Part shown: in pieces, positions 6,965 through 16,052 of the stretch
How the letters are laid out: every line of letters starts with the position of its first letter
How positions within the stretch are numbered: the stretch's first letter is position 1
Source of the DNA: Faecalibacterium prausnitzii
GTDB taxonomy: Bacteria; Bacillota; Clostridia; Oscillospirales; Ruminococcaceae
DNA: 64,000 nt
Direction: 5' to 3'
Assembly (NCBI RefSeq): GCF_003287405.1
Contig: NZ_PRLD01000003.1
Coordinates: forward strand, 124,001 to 188,000
The notes under the pieces: generated by a model
The model's database searches: none
What the model saw: only the letters and a program-made list of their open reading frames with translations
What the model was told of the DNA's origin: nothing
Program-made: the position numbers and the translations under genes

Positions 6965-9769
6965 TTACACCCGCAGCTCTACGGTGGAGCCGCCGGTGCG
7001 GGCTTTGTGCACCACCACCTGCCGGTCGATGCGGTCCTTCAGCGCCCCCACATGGGAGATGATGCCCACCAGCCGGTCGCCCTCGGTCAGGCCGGAAAGC
7101 ACCCGGATGGCAAGCTCCAGCGATTCCTCGTCCAGCGAGCCGAAGCCCTCGTCCAGGAACAAAGTATCCAGCCGGATGCCCCCGGCGCTGCTCTGTACCT
7201 CGTCCGAAAGGCCAAGCGCCAGCGCCAGCGAAGCCTTGAAGCTCTCGCCGCCGGAAAGGGTCTTTACGCTGCGGCGGGTGCCGTTGTAGTGGTCGATAAC
7301 GCCAAGGTCCAGCCCGGACTGGCTGCGCTGGTTCTCTGCACCGATGCGCTCCAGCTCGTACTGCCCGGCGGTCATCTGCATCAGCCGGGTGTTGGCGTAG
7401 CGCAGAATGCGGTCCAGATAGTTCATCTGGATGTAGGCTTCCAGTTTGATCTTTTGCTTGCTGGTCAAAGTGCCGCCCGCTGTGGCAGCCAGCGCGCTGA
7501 CCCACTGCCACCGGCTTTCCAGCGTCTGCCGCGCTTCGGCGGCAGCGCGGTACTGCGCCGCCGTTTTGCGGTTGGGCAGCAATTGTGCCGAAAGCTGCTT
7601 TTCCCGGCTGCGCAAAGTCTCCCGCGCGGCGGTCAGCGCGGTCTGCTGTGCGGTAAGTTCCTCGGCGCTGCGGGCGGGCAGCTCCTTTTGGGCGGCGGTT
7701 TGCTGTGCGGTCAGTGCCTCCACAGCGGCCTCGGCGGCGGCAACGGCCTGCTCGGCCTGCTTCAGGCGGCGCTGTGCCGTGTCCATGCCGGTGCGCAGGG
7801 CACTGCGGTCGGCTTCCAGCTTGTCCAGTGCCGCCTGCGCGTCCGCGCGCCGGGGGTAGGGCAGGGCGGCGCGCCGCTCTGCGATCTGCCCTTCCAATGC
7901 GTCTGCGCTGGCATTCTGGGCGGCGGCGCTGCGGTCAGCTTCGGCAGCGGCCTGTTCCAGCGCCGGGCGCTGGCGGGTCTTGTTTTGCCGGTCAGCTTCC
8001 AGCTGCGCCTTGCGGCGGCAGTCAGCTTCGGCCTGTCGGCACTGTGTGGCGCAGTCGGCCTGTGCCGTCTGCAAAGCGGCGGTTTCCTCGGCCAGAACGT
8101 TGGTCATCAGGGCAAAGGTGAGGGGCACCGTGCCCTCCGGGGCGGTAAAGCGCTCCGGCAGCAGGGTCTCGGCGTCCCGCCGGAGAGAGATTTTTGCTTC
8201 GTTGGCAGCGGCAAGGGCGCTCTGGGCGGCAGCGCTGGCAGTCTGTGCCTGCCGGTCAGCCGCGGCAGCAGCCTGCCGTGCAGCTTCCACCTGCGCCTGC
8301 GTGGGCGCGGTATGGGGCAGCAGGGCGCGGGCAGGGTGATGGGTACTGCCGCACACCGGGCAGGGTGCGCCCTCGGTCAGGCTCTCGGCCAGCAGTCCGG
8401 CCTGTGCGTCCAAGAATGCCCGTTCCAGCGTATTCTGCCGGGTGCGGGCTTCATCCTGTGCGGCGGCAGCGGCGCGGTAGCTCTCCTGCGCCTTGTGGGC
8501 GCGTTTGGCCTGATGCTGGCATTCCGCAAGGCGCTGTTCCAGCTTTGCCAGCGCTTCGCCGCGCTGTGCCAGCTGGGTGCTGCGGGTTTGCAGCGCCAGC
8601 AGCCGGGTGTCCGCGTCTGCCAGTGCGGAAAGTTCAGTCTCAGCGGCGGCAAGGGCAGCGTTCAGGCTGTCCAGCTGGGTGCGCCGCTTGTGCGCCTGTG
8701 CTGCCGCCAGCCGGGCGGCGTCCCGCGCTTCGGTCTGCTGGCGGCAGAGGGCGTCCAGCGCGTCATAGGCCGCAAGGGCGCTCTGCGCCTGCGTCACCTG
8801 CGCGGTGAGGGCATCCAGCTGCGCAGCGTCCCCGGCGTGGCGGTCGGCTTCGGCGCGGGCGGCGTCCAGTGCGGGCCTTGCGGCGGCAAGCTCTGCCTGC
8901 CGGGCGGTCAGCTGCTGCGCCAGCCGCTGTGCCTGTGCGGCTGCACCCAGCTGCCGCTGCACCGTGTCCAGCTGTGCTTCGGTGGTTTGCAGGGCGGTGC
9001 CGGCTTCTTCCAGCGCTGCCGCCTGCCGTGCGGTCAGGGCGTCCAGTAAAGTAAGCGCCGTTTCCGGCACGGTCTGGGCGCACAGGACGCGCAGCGCTTC
9101 GGCATCCGGGTCGTCTGGAGCAAATTGCAGCCCGCCCAGCAGGCTGTCCAGCTTGGCGTTCTGGGCGGTGCGCTGCTGGTTCAGCGCGGCGGCTTCTGCC
9201 TGCAAACGCTCCTGCAGTTGGGCATAGCGCTGGGTGCGGAACAGCTTGCGGAAGATGCGGCTGCGCTCCTCCGTAGAAGCGTTGAGCAGCTTTGTGAACT
9301 GCCCCTGCGCGATGAGCACGATCTGGGAAAACTGGTTGTAGTCCAGCCCAATGATCTCCTGCACGGCGGCGGTCACGTCCTTTGCCTTGGTCACCGGCGG
9401 GCGGTCGTCCGGGTAGGTCAGGGTGGCATCCGCCTTTTCGGTGGTCATGCCCTCGCCCCGGGCCTTGGGGCGCTGGTACTCCGGGTTGCGGCGCACCATG
9501 TAGCGCACGCCGTGCACCTCAAATTCCAGCTCCACAAAGGTGGGGGTTTTGTCATCCGCGTACTTGCAGCGCAGCATGGAGCCCTCCCGGATGCCGCTGC
9601 TGGAATGATCGTACAGCGCATAGGTGATGGCGTCAAAAAGGGTGGTCTTGCCCGCACCGGTGTCGCCGGTAATGAGGTACAGCCCGCCTTTGCCCAGCTT
9701 TTCAAGGTCAAGGGTAGTCTGGGCGGCATAGGGGCCAAAGGCCGAAAGGGTCAGTCGCAGCGGTCTCAT
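6965..9769 (-). CDS. sbcC: Exonuclease subunit SbcC
   Basis: 934-residue ATPase of the Mre11-Rad50-like SbcCD complex, which opens hairpins and processes DNA ends and palindromes. Walker A GDTGAGKT is at residues 35-42. Long Ala/Gln/Arg-rich coiled-coil arms flank a zinc hook CPVC near residue 470. The C-terminal lobe has LSGGESF, LSDEVQ and the Walker B-like LFLDEGFGSLD. Length is somewhat shorter than the ~1,050 of E. coli, mostly through the coiled coil. It overlaps sbcD by 4 nt (ATGA), the usual coupled arrangement. Confidence 0.97.
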   Translation of the reverse strand: MRPLRLTLSAFGPYAAQTTLDLEKLGKGGLYLITGDTGAGKTTLFDAITYALYDHSSSGIREGSMLRCKYADDKTPTFVELEFEVHGVRYMVRRNPEYQRPKARGEGMTTEKADATLTYPDDRPPVTKAKDVTAAVQEIIGLDYNQFSQIVLIAQGQFTKLLNASTEERSRIFRKLFRTQRYAQLQERLQAEAAALNQQRTAQNAKLDSLLGGLQFAPDDPDAEALRVLCAQTVPETALTLLDALTARQAAALEEAGTALQTTEAQLDTVQRQLGAAAQAQRLAQQLTARQAELAAARPALDAARAEADRHAGDAAQLDALTAQVTQAQSALAAYDALDALCRQQTEARDAARLAAAQAHKRRTQLDSLNAALAAAETELSALADADTRLLALQTRSTQLAQRGEALAKLEQRLAECQHQAKRAHKAQESYRAAAAAQDEARTRQNTLERAFLDAQAGLLAESLTEGAPCPVCGSTHHPARALLPHTAPTQAQVEAARQAAAAADRQAQTASAAAQSALAAANEAKISLRRDAETLLPERFTAPEGTVPLTFALMTNVLAEETAALQTAQADCATQCRQAEADCRRKAQLEADRQNKTRQRPALEQAAAEADRSAAAQNASADALEGQIAERRAALPYPRRADAQAALDKLEADRSALRTGMDTAQRRLKQAEQAVAAAEAAVEALTAQQTAAQKELPARSAEELTAQQTALTAARETLRSREKQLSAQLLPNRKTAAQYRAAAEARQTLESRWQWVSALAATAGGTLTSKQKIKLEAYIQMNYLDRILRYANTRLMQMTAGQYELERIGAENQRSQSGLDLGVIDHYNGTRRSVKTLSGGESFKASLALALGLSDEVQSSAGGIRLDTLFLDEGFGSLDEESLELAIRVLSGLTEGDRLVGIISHVGALKDRIDRQVVVHKARTGGSTVELRV

Positions 9770-10908
9770 ACAGTGTCGCCCTCCTTCCAGATCTCCTCGA
9801 TCAGCGCTTGGCAGAACGCCGTCTGCTCGGCGGTCAGGGGCTGGTTATTCTGCAGCTGGTAGAAGGCTGCCAGATGCTCCAGCGGGGAAATGCTCTCGGT
9901 GCGCTCCGGGGCGCTGATCTCCTGCTGCTGGCGGGTGCGCTGGTTATCGTAGTCCAGCTGCATCAGGTTGGGGTAGATGACCCGCAGCCGCGCCAGCGCA
10001 TCCGGCACATCCTGCTCGTCGGTCAGGGTGATGTGCAGGTAATCGTCCACGGCGGTGCCCTCGTAGCGGCTGCGGTCGGTCAGTTCCATGTAGCTGCCCC
10101 GCAGCCCGCGCAGGTCGTGCCGGGGGGTCAGGGGCGCGGTGGTGATGTGCACCTCGCTCTTTACGCCCAGCTCCACAAAGGTGGCGCTTTTGTGCTGCCC
10201 CGCCTCCGAGAAGGAATATTTCAGCGGCGTGCCGCAGTAGCGCAAGGCCTCCCGCCCCACCTTCTGCGGGCTGTGCAGATGCCCCAGCGCCACATAGTCA
10301 AAGGCATCAAACAGGGCGGCGTCCACGCTGTCCACCCCGCCCACCGAGGGCTCCTCGCTCTCGCAGGCGGCAGCACCCGCCACGAACTGGTGCGCCACCA
10401 GCACGCTGCGGTGGCCGGGGTCCGGGGTGCAGTGCCGCAGCACACAGGCAAGGGCATCATTGTAGCTTTCAATAGGCTCGTCCGGCCAGACGTGCCGCAC
10501 CATGGCGGGCTTCAAAAAGGGCAGTAAGTACACATCCACCGTGCCGTGGGCATCCTGCAGGGGGATGGGCTGCGGCGCACCGGTGAACACCGGGCTGACG
10601 TAGACCCGGCTGTCGGCCAGCAGGGCAGAGCCAAAGGCCACCCGGTCGGCAGAATCGTGGTTGCCGCTGATGGCGAACACCGGCAGCTTCCGCGCTGCCA
10701 GCTGGGTTAAAAACCAGTCCAGCAGCCGCACCGCTTCGGCAGGGGGAACGGGCTTGTCGTAAAGGTCGCCTGCCAGCAGCACGCCGTCCACAGGGGTCTC
10801 ATCTAGCAGGGCTAGAATTTGTTCCAGAATATACCGCTGATCTTCCAGCATGGAAAACTCGCACACCCGCTTGCCCAGATGCAGGTCGGACAAATGCAGA
10901 AAACGCAA
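9766..10908 (-). CDS. sbcD: Exonuclease subunit SbcD
   Basis: 380-residue Mre11-type Mn-dependent nuclease partner of SbcC. Metallophosphoesterase motifs are in order: HLSDLHLGK at residues 4-12, AGDLYD, AISGNHDS with GNHD, then VAHQF and ALGHLHSPQ. The start is a TTG at 10908 with AGGCGGTG 7 nt upstream; no better ATG exists nearby. It is the first gene of the sbcD-sbcC-orphan operon. Confidence 0.96.
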   Translation of the reverse strand: MRFLHLSDLHLGKRVCEFSMLEDQRYILEQILALLDETPVDGVLLAGDLYDKPVPPAEAVRLLDWFLTQLAARKLPVFAISGNHDSADRVAFGSALLADSRVYVSPVFTGAPQPIPLQDAHGTVDVYLLPFLKPAMVRHVWPDEPIESYNDALACVLRHCTPDPGHRSVLVAHQFVAGAAACESEEPSVGGVDSVDAALFDAFDYVALGHLHSPQKVGREALRYCGTPLKYSFSEAGQHKSATFVELGVKSEVHITTAPLTPRHDLRGLRGSYMELTDRSRYEGTAVDDYLHITLTDEQDVPDALARLRVIYPNLMQLDYDNQRTRQQQEISAPERTESISPLEHLAAFYQLQNNQPLTAEQTAFCQALIEEIWKEGDTV

Positions 10909-10943
10909 ACAGGAACACCGCCTTTCAAAAAACGCTTTGCCCT

Positions 10944-10973
10944 ATTATAACGCAGCCGCCGCTGCGGGCGCAA
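10944..10973 (-). promoter_or_regulatory. Promoter of sbcDC
   Basis: On the minus strand TTGCGC (10973-10968), 18 nt, then a consensus TATAAT (10949-10944), about 35 nt before the sbcD start. Confidence 0.6.
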
Positions 10974-10985
10974 CGGCGCAAAACA

Positions 10986-11024
10986 GAAAAAGCACCTGCA
11001 ATGTCTGGAAACAATGCAGGTGCT
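10986..11024 (-). terminator. Terminator after the peptidoglycan-binding gene
   Basis: On the minus strand AGCACCTGCA pairs with TGCAGGTGCT, followed by a run of five T (10990-10986). It separates the spoIIR side transcript from sbcDC. Confidence 0.8.
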
Positions 11025-11039
11025 CTTGCCTTTAGCGGG

Positions 11040-11183
11040 CTCGCCCTCTCCGTCTGCTCACTGCGTTCGCATCCACCTCTCCCAAAGGGAGAGGCCTTGG
11101 CAAAGAGATGAACTTTGCGTGGATTGCCAAGGGCTCCCACTTTGGGGGAGCTGGCATCGCGTAGCGATGACTGAGAGGGCGAG
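11040..11183. repeat. Dispersed repeat family A, copy 1
   Basis: A ~144-bp element bounded by CTCGCCCTCTC and GAGAGGGCGAG in inverted orientation. Internally it has the palindrome CCTCTCCCAAAGGGAGAGG and the segment CTTTGCGTGGATTGCCAAG. The segment from about 11050 to 11145 is nearly identical, in reverse, to 33260-33365. No coding gene lies inside it. Confidence 0.85.
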
Positions 11184-11204
11184 GACGCTGACCTTGCCAA
11201 GCAA

Positions 11205-11675
11205 TCAGAACATCTTTTCCCAAGTGGCGTAGCCCACGCTGCCGTCTGCCGTCAGACCGTTGCGCCGCTGGAACCGCTGCACGGCGGCAGCGGTGGCTGC
11301 ACCGTATTTTCCGTCATCCTTCAGCCGCTCGCCCAGAGAGTTGAGCTTTTGCTGCACCAGACGCACCGTACCGCCGGAAGCGCCGGTGTGCAGCACGATG
11401 CCGGGATATGGAACCTTCAGCCCGTGCTTTGCGGTGTAGCGGGTGTAGAGCACGTTCCATGTGTTCTGCCCCACTTTGCCGTCCATGTTCATCTTGTTCT
11501 TCAACTGGAACTCCTGCACGGCACGCTGGGTGCCGACGCCGAATTTACCGTCCGCCTTCAGCGCATCGTACCATGTGCACTCATCGCGTACGCCGTTGAG
11601 CCACGTCTGTACAAGTGCCACGTCCGGCCCGGAGGAGCCGCGCTGGAGCAGGGAATAATAACCGGGAATCGCCAT
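11205..11675 (-). CDS. Peptidoglycan-binding protein with two PG_binding_1 repeats
   Basis: 156 residues made almost entirely of two PG_binding_1-type helical repeats. Repeat one is GSSGPDVALVQTWLN … DGKFGVGTQRAVQEFQ; repeat two is GGTVRLVQQKLN … DGKYGAATAAAVQRFQ. Such modules bind cell-wall peptidoglycan or occur as targeting domains of cell-wall hydrolases. No catalytic domain and no signal peptide is present, which is unusual for a wall binder. The start at 11675 has AGGAGGG 8 nt upstream. It follows spoIIR by 49 bp on the same strand and may be co-transcribed. Confidence 0.88.
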   Translation of the reverse strand: MAIPGYYSLLQRGSSGPDVALVQTWLNGVRDECTWYDALKADGKFGVGTQRAVQEFQLKNKMNMDGKVGQNTWNVLYTRYTAKHGLKVPYPGIVLHTGASGGTVRLVQQKLNSLGERLKDDGKYGAATAAAVQRFQRRNGLTADGSVGYATWEKMF

Positions 11676-11724
11676 AGAGGGATCCCTCCTTTCCCTCCAT
11701 GCTATGCTCCGGCGGGATGCGGCG

Positions 11725-12360
11725 TCACCCCGCCAGCAGCACCGTCTGCCGCCGGGCGGTCAGCCGGTGCGCCCAGTCCACCAGCCGGAACCGCAGAATG
11801 TACTGCCCGCAGACAAGATCGTTTTCCGCAGGCAGGGCGTAGCCGCCCTGCGCAAAGCTGCACAGCCCCGGGTACAGCACACACCACCAGTTGCGCCCGC
11901 CGCCGCTGCCGATGTCGATGCGCACCGCATCGTACCGCCCGGCAGGCAGCTGACCGGTGGGGTAGCGCCGGGCGGGAAAGTACATATTCACGAGATACAC
12001 CCGCACCGGGGCGCGGATGCCCTGCGCGGCCAGCGCCCGCTGCGCCGCCAGCTGAAACTGCAAAAGCTGCCCTGCAACCCACGCCCGCGCCTCCGGTGCA
12101 CTTTGCGCCGGGCACTGCTGCATCACGGAAAGCACCGCGTCCCGCACCCGGAGCTTGGCGCTCTGGTCAGCCACGGCATCGCTGGCTGCCCGGATGTGCA
12201 GCCGCAGGGTGTCGGCGCACAGCGCTGCCCCGGCATCCAGCTGGGTGCGCCCCCAGTACAGCCCCTGCAAAGCGCCGCACAGCACAAAGCCCGCCAGCAA
12301 GCTGGCGCACAGCAGCCGCATCTGCCGGACAGAAAGCGGTTTTGAAAACCAGCGAACCAT
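11725..12360 (-). CDS. spoIIR: Stage II sporulation protein R
   Basis: 211 residues. In Bacillus, SpoIIR is made in the forespore and secreted to trigger SpoIIGA to process pro-sigma-E. The sequence has an N-terminal membrane/signal segment (LLCASLLAGFVLCGAL), the family core LRLHIRAASDAVADQSAKL, a middle VRDAVL helix, and the NWWCVLYPGLC Cys-rich motif. It lies in a genome region otherwise free of sporulation genes. There is no Shine-Dalgarno before the ATG; instead a terminator T run touches the start codon. Whether it is expressed is open. Confidence 0.88.
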   Translation of the reverse strand: MVRWFSKPLSVRQMRLLCASLLAGFVLCGALQGLYWGRTQLDAGAALCADTLRLHIRAASDAVADQSAKLRVRDAVLSVMQQCPAQSAPEARAWVAGQLLQFQLAAQRALAAQGIRAPVRVYLVNMYFPARRYPTGQLPAGRYDAVRIDIGSGGGRNWWCVLYPGLCSFAQGGYALPAENDLVCGQYILRFRLVDWAHRLTARRQTVLLAG

Positions 12361-12407
12361 AAAAAACAGACCCTTCTTCTGGAAATGATAACCAGAGGAT
12401 GGGTCTG
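12361..12407 (-). terminator. Terminator-like hairpin abutting the spoIIR start codon
   Basis: On the minus strand CAGACCCATCCTCTGG pairs imperfectly with CCAGAAGAAGGGTCTG (12407-12367). Six T (12366-12361) follow, and the ATG of spoIIR comes next with no spacing. A consensus TATAAT is 11 nt further upstream (12423-12418). The geometry is that of an attenuator rather than an upstream gene's terminator, because the upstream gene already has its own. Confidence 0.7.
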
Positions 12408-12426
12408 CTGCGGCGGAATTATACAG

Positions 12427-12472
12427 AAAAATAAACCCTCTCAGTCATTGCTGGGCAATGACTGAGAGGGTT
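12427..12472 (-). terminator. Terminator after the DUF711 gene (repeat A-like ends)
   Basis: A perfect 17-bp inverted repeat, AACCCTCTCAGTCATTG (12434-12450) / CAATGACTGAGAGGGTT (12456-12472), 4 nt after the DUF711 stop, is followed on the minus strand by TATTTTTC. The CCCTCTCAGTCA arms match the termini of repeat family A, so a repeat end may have been recruited as a terminator. Confidence 0.85.
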
Positions 12473-12476
12473 CGTA

Positions 12477-13844
12477 TCAGTTCTTCAACGACTGCATGGG
12501 AGCGGGCAGGCGGCCGCCGCGGTTGATGAACACCGAGGGGTCGTGGCTGTTCACCGGCATGATGGGACCGTAGCCCAGCAGACCGCCGAAGTCCAGCACC
12601 TCACCGGCCTTGCGGCCGATGGCGGGGATCACGCGCACGGCGGTGGTCTTGCTGTTCACCATGCCGATTGCGGCTTCGTCCGCGATCAGAGCACTGATGA
12701 CGGCAGGGGTGGTGTCGCCGGGGATGATGACCATATCGATGCCCACAGAGCAGACGGCGGTCATGGCTTCCAGCTTTTCAATGGTCAGGCAGCCGATCTC
12801 GGCAGCGTGGATCATACCGGCATCCTCGCTGACCGGGATAAAGGCACCGGACAGGCCGCCAACGTGGTTGGAGGCCATCACGCCGCCCTTCTTCACGGCA
12901 TCGTTCAGCAGGGCAAGGCAGGCGGTGGTGCCGCAGCAGCCGCAAGTCTCCAGACCCATCTCCTCCAGAATGTTGGCCACGCTGTCGCCGATGGCCGGAG
13001 TGGGAGCCAGCGAAAGGTCGATGATACCGGCGGGCACGCCCAGTGCCTTGGAGGCAAGGTTTGCCACCAGCTGACCTACGCGGGTGATCTTGAAGGCGGT
13101 GCGCTTGACCAGTTCTGCCACCTCGTCGATGGGGGCATCCTTGGGCAGGCGTGCCAGCGCGGCACGCACAGCACCCGGGCCGGAAACGCCCACATGGATC
13201 TCGCAGTCCGGCTCGCCGGGGCCGTGGAAAGCACCGGCCATGAAGGGGTTATCCTCCGGTGCGTTGCAGAACACCACCAGCTTGGCAGCGCCGATGCACT
13301 GACGGTCGGCGGTCAGCTCGCTGGCCTTCTTCACGGCTTCGCCCATCAGCTTGATGGCGTCCATGTTCAGACCGGCCTTGGTGGCGCCGATGTTCACCGA
13401 GCTGCACACGATGTCGGTCTCGGCCAGTGCGCGTGGGATGGACTCGATCAGGCGGCGGTCACCGGCAGAAAAGCCCTTGTGCACCAGTGCGCTGTAACCG
13501 CCCACAAAGTTGACGCCCACCTTTTTGCCGGCGGCGTCCAGCGTTTTTGCAAAGTCCACGGGGTCTGCCTCCGGGCAGGCACCCAGCAGCATGGCAATAG
13601 GGGTGACGCTGATGCGCTTGTTGATAATGGGAATACCGTACTCGGCGCTGATGTGCTCCACGGTGGAGACAAGATTCGCAGCCTTGGTGGTGATCTTGTT
13701 GTAGATGTTCTCGCAGGCCTTTTTGGGGTCCGGGTCGATGCAGTCCAGCAGGCTGATGCCCATGGTCACGGTGCGCACGTCCAGATTGTCCTGCGTGAAC
13801 ATCTCGATGGTCTCCAGGATATCCCCGGTGTTAAACATACTCAT
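12477..13844 (-). CDS. DUF711/UPF0210 family protein
   Basis: 455 residues of the UPF0210 (DUF711) family, conserved in gut anaerobes and distantly like the pyruvate formate-lyase barrel. Its reaction is not established. Recognisable conserved blocks are GISLLDC near residue 30, [30 protein letters not shown] and a C-terminal GYGPIMP. The ATG at 13844 has AAAGGAG 12 nt upstream, slightly far. The gene follows the ACT-domain gene by 24 bp; the pair UPF0237-UPF0210 is a common two-gene operon, so the ACT protein is the likely regulatory partner. Confidence 0.88.
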   Translation of the reverse strand: MSMFNTGDILETIEMFTQDNLDVRTVTMGISLLDCIDPDPKKACENIYNKITTKAANLVSTVEHISAEYGIPIINKRISVTPIAMLLGACPEADPVDFAKTLDAAGKKVGVNFVGGYSALVHKGFSAGDRRLIESIPRALAETDIVCSSVNIGATKAGLNMDAIKLMGEAVKKASELTADRQCIGAAKLVVFCNAPEDNPFMAGAFHGPGEPDCEIHVGVSGPGAVRAALARLPKDAPIDEVAELVKRTAFKITRVGQLVANLASKALGVPAGIIDLSLAPTPAIGDSVANILEEMGLETCGCCGTTACLALLNDAVKKGGVMASNHVGGLSGAFIPVSEDAGMIHAAEIGCLTIEKLEAMTAVCSVGIDMVIIPGDTTPAVISALIADEAAIGMVNSKTTAVRVIPAIGRKAGEVLDFGGLLGYGPIMPVNSHDPSVFINRGGRLPAPMQSLKN

Positions 13845-13868
13845 AGCGGTTGCGGGCTCCTTTCCGGC

Positions 13869-14138
13869 TCAGATGGTGTGCATGGCGTCAAAAACTTCCT
13901 GACGGGTCACGTTGATCTGCATCCCCATCTCGGCGGCAAGCGCATCGGTGCGCTTGTGCAGCTGGTCGTGGTCAACATTGCAGTTGGAAAGGTCCACCAG
14001 CATGATCATGGCAAACATCCCCTGCAGGATGCTCTGGGTCACATCCTCGATATTGATGTTCAACTCGGTGCACAGACCGGCCACCTTTGCGACAACGCCC
14101 ACGGTATCGTGTCCAATGACGGTAATGAAAGCTTTCAT
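13869..14138 (-). CDS. ACT-domain protein (UPF0237 family)
   Basis: 89 residues forming one ACT domain: MKAFITVIGHDTVGVVAKVA, then NINIEDVTQSILQGMFAMI. It probably senses an amino acid or related small ligand for the DUF711 partner downstream. Start placed at 14138, where MKAFITV begins the conserved fold and GAGGGTGG lies just upstream; an in-frame ATG 42 nt earlier adds a non-conserved tail. Confidence 0.85.
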   Translation of the reverse strand: MKAFITVIGHDTVGVVAKVAGLCTELNINIEDVTQSILQGMFAMIMLVDLSNCNVDHDQLHKRTDALAAEMGMQINVTRQEVFDAMHTI

Positions 14139-14205
14139 GGTTTCCACCCTCGTTTTCCTTATAGTGATTGGTGCCGCCAAAGACCCGGCACACGCTTACC
14201 CTTCC

Positions 14206-14211
14206 AGTATA
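14206..14211 (-). promoter_or_regulatory. Extended -10 promoter of the ACT/DUF711 operon
   Basis: On the minus strand TGC-TATACT (hexamer 14211-14206), an extended -10 about 70 nt before the ATG. A -35 box is weak. Confidence 0.5.
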
Positions 14212-14292
14212 GCAGATTTAGCAAATTTTGAACACACTTTTTGTAAAAAAGAGCAGAATACAGGGGTAAAAGACATTCTATATAAAAATCAA

Positions 14293-14321
14293 GTGCAATC
14301 TGCCGGGGCTTGTGCTATACT
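14293..14321 (+). promoter_or_regulatory. Promoter of the Lrp-aminotransferase operon
   Basis: GTGCAA (14293-14298), 17 nt, then TGC-TATACT (hexamer 14316-14321). It is divergent from the ACT/DUF711 promoter, so one regulator could act on both from the ~240-bp intergenic region. Confidence 0.55.
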
Positions 14322-14376
14322 TATACATAATTTCCCGTGGATTTCCGTGTAGAGGGTTGATAAGGAGTATATGACA

Positions 14377-14856
14377 ATGGAACAGCTTTTGAAGATTCTG
14401 GAAAACAACGCCCGGCTGCCCGTGGAGGACATTGCCACCATGCTGAACAAATCCCCCGCCGAGGTGGCGGCGATGATGGACCTTGCCCGGGCACAGGGCA
14501 TCATCAAGGGCTACAAGACCCTTGTGGACTGGGAAAAGGCCAAGGTGAACCGCGTGGAGGCGGTCATCGAGCTGAACGTCAGCCCCAAAAAGAGCCGCGG
14601 CTTTGACGAGATCGCTGCCACCATTGCCGCCTTTGACGAGGTGGAGAGCGTGCTGCTGATGAGCGGCGGGTACGACCTGCAGCTGGTGATCAAGGGTCAG
14701 ACCTTCCAGGAGATCGCCCTGTTTGTGGCAAAGCGGCTCTCGCCGCTGGACGATGTGCTGTCCACCGCCACCCATTTTGTGCTGCGCACCTACAAAAAAG
14801 AGGGGCGGCTGTATCAGGATGAAGAAATTGATGAAAGAGAGTGCACGGTGCTGTGA
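14377..14856 (+). CDS. Lrp/AsnC-family transcriptional regulator
   Basis: 159 residues. An N-terminal winged helix-turn-helix (LLKILENNARLPVEDIATML, then SPAEVAAMM recognition helix) is joined to a C-terminal RAM/ACT-like ligand domain (VNRVEAVIELNV … VLLMSGGYDLQLVIKG). Such proteins respond to amino acids. AAGGAG at 14362-14367 is 9 nt from ATG 14377 but only 3 nt from ATG 14371, so 14377 is preferred. The stop overlaps the aminotransferase start (TGATG), implying coupling and a regulator of amino-acid metabolism, possibly acting on its own operon. Confidence 0.88.
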   Translation: MEQLLKILENNARLPVEDIATMLNKSPAEVAAMMDLARAQGIIKGYKTLVDWEKAKVNRVEAVIELNVSPKKSRGFDEIAATIAAFDEVESVLLMSGGYDLQLVIKGQTFQEIALFVAKRLSPLDDVLSTATHFVLRTYKKEGRLYQDEEIDERECTVL

Positions 14857-16040
14857 TGGATTATGATAAACTGATCGCGCCTGCCGCCAAGGCCATGCGC
14901 CCCTCCGGCATCCGCAAATTTTTCGATCTGGCTGCCGAAATGCCCGAGTGCATCAGCCTTGGCGTGGGCGAGCCGGACTTCAAGACCCCATGGGCTGTGC
15001 GCGAAGCCGGCATCGACAGCCTTGAGCACGGCCGCACCCGCTATACCTCCAACGCCGGCTTAAAGGAGCTGCGCGCCGAGATCAGCCGGTATCTGGAGCG
15101 GCGCATGGGTCTGCGCTACGACCCCATGCGGCAGATCTTAGTGACCGTAGGCGGCAGCGAAGCCATTGATATGTGCATCCGCACGCTGGTCAAGCCCGGG
15201 GACGAGGTGATCATCCCGGAGCCCTGCTTTGTGTGCTACGAGCCCATTACCACCCTGTCCGGCGGCGTGCCGGTGCACGTTGCCTGCCGTCAGGAGGACG
15301 AGTTCCGTCTGCGTGCCGATGCGCTGAAGGCTGCCATCACCCCCAAGACCAAGCTGGTCATCATGCCCTTCCCCAACAACCCCACCGGTGCGGTGATGGA
15401 GCGGGAAGATCTGGAAGCGGTGGCCGAGGTGCTGCGCGGCACCGATATCATGGTGCTGTCCGACGAGATCTACGCCGAGCTGAACTACGGCCTGCGGCCG
15501 CACGTTTCCATTGCCACCCTGCCCGGCATGGCAGAGCGCACCATCGTGGTGAACGGCTTTTCCAAGAGCTACGCCATGACCGGCTGGCGGCTGGGCTACG
15601 CCTGCGGCCCGGAGGCGGTCATTAAAATCATGACCAAGATCCACCAGAGCGCCATCATGAGCGCTCCCACCACCAGCCAGTACGCCGCCATCACCGCCCT
15701 GAAGGAGTGTGACGGCGAGATCGACCGGATGCGGGACGAGTACAATATGCGCCGCCGCTTGGTGGTGCGCAGTTTCAACGACATGGGCTTGACCTGCTTT
15801 GAGCCCCGGGGTGCATTCTACGCCTTCCCCTGCATCAAGAGCACTGGCATGAGCAGTCAGGAGTTCTGCACAAAGCTTTTGGAGCAAAAGCACGTTGCCA
15901 TCATCCCCGGCGATGCCTTTGGCGCTTCCGGTGAGGGCTACTGCCGCGTTTCCTACGCGTACAGCGTGGAGCACCTGACCGAAGCGCTGAAGCGCATCCG
16001 GGAATTTCTGGTGGAAAACAACATTTACCACGGCAACTGA
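14856..16040 (+). CDS. PLP-dependent class I/II aminotransferase
   Basis: 394 residues, fold-type I. Landmarks are SLGVGEPDF, RYTSNAGLKELR, NNPTGAVM, the SDEIYAELNY Asp-Tyr pair, and the PLP lysine in NGFSKSYAMTGWRLGY. The C-terminal Arg that binds the substrate carboxylate is in YCRVSYAYS. It resembles the aspartate/aromatic aminotransferase group (PatA/AspC-like); the substrate cannot be fixed from sequence. GTG at 14853 or 14841 are alternative starts, but ATG 14856 overlapping the Lrp stop fits coupled translation. Confidence 0.9.
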   Translation: MDYDKLIAPAAKAMRPSGIRKFFDLAAEMPECISLGVGEPDFKTPWAVREAGIDSLEHGRTRYTSNAGLKELRAEISRYLERRMGLRYDPMRQILVTVGGSEAIDMCIRTLVKPGDEVIIPEPCFVCYEPITTLSGGVPVHVACRQEDEFRLRADALKAAITPKTKLVIMPFPNNPTGAVMEREDLEAVAEVLRGTDIMVLSDEIYAELNYGLRPHVSIATLPGMAERTIVVNGFSKSYAMTGWRLGYACGPEAVIKIMTKIHQSAIMSAPTTSQYAAITALKECDGEIDRMRDEYNMRRRLVVRSFNDMGLTCFEPRGAFYAFPCIKSTGMSSQEFCTKLLEQKHVAIIPGDAFGASGEGYCRVSYAYSVEHLTEALKRIREFLVENNIYHGN

Positions 16041-16052
16041 GGAGGAACACAG

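Noticed and set aside
6944-9049. Plus-strand open frame opposite sbcC
   Set aside because: sbcC is unambiguous; the antisense translation is Gly/Gln/Leu-rich low complexity.
12543-14231. Plus-strand open frame across the DUF711 and ACT genes
   Set aside because: Both minus-strand proteins match known families; the opposite reading is His/Gly-rich shadow.
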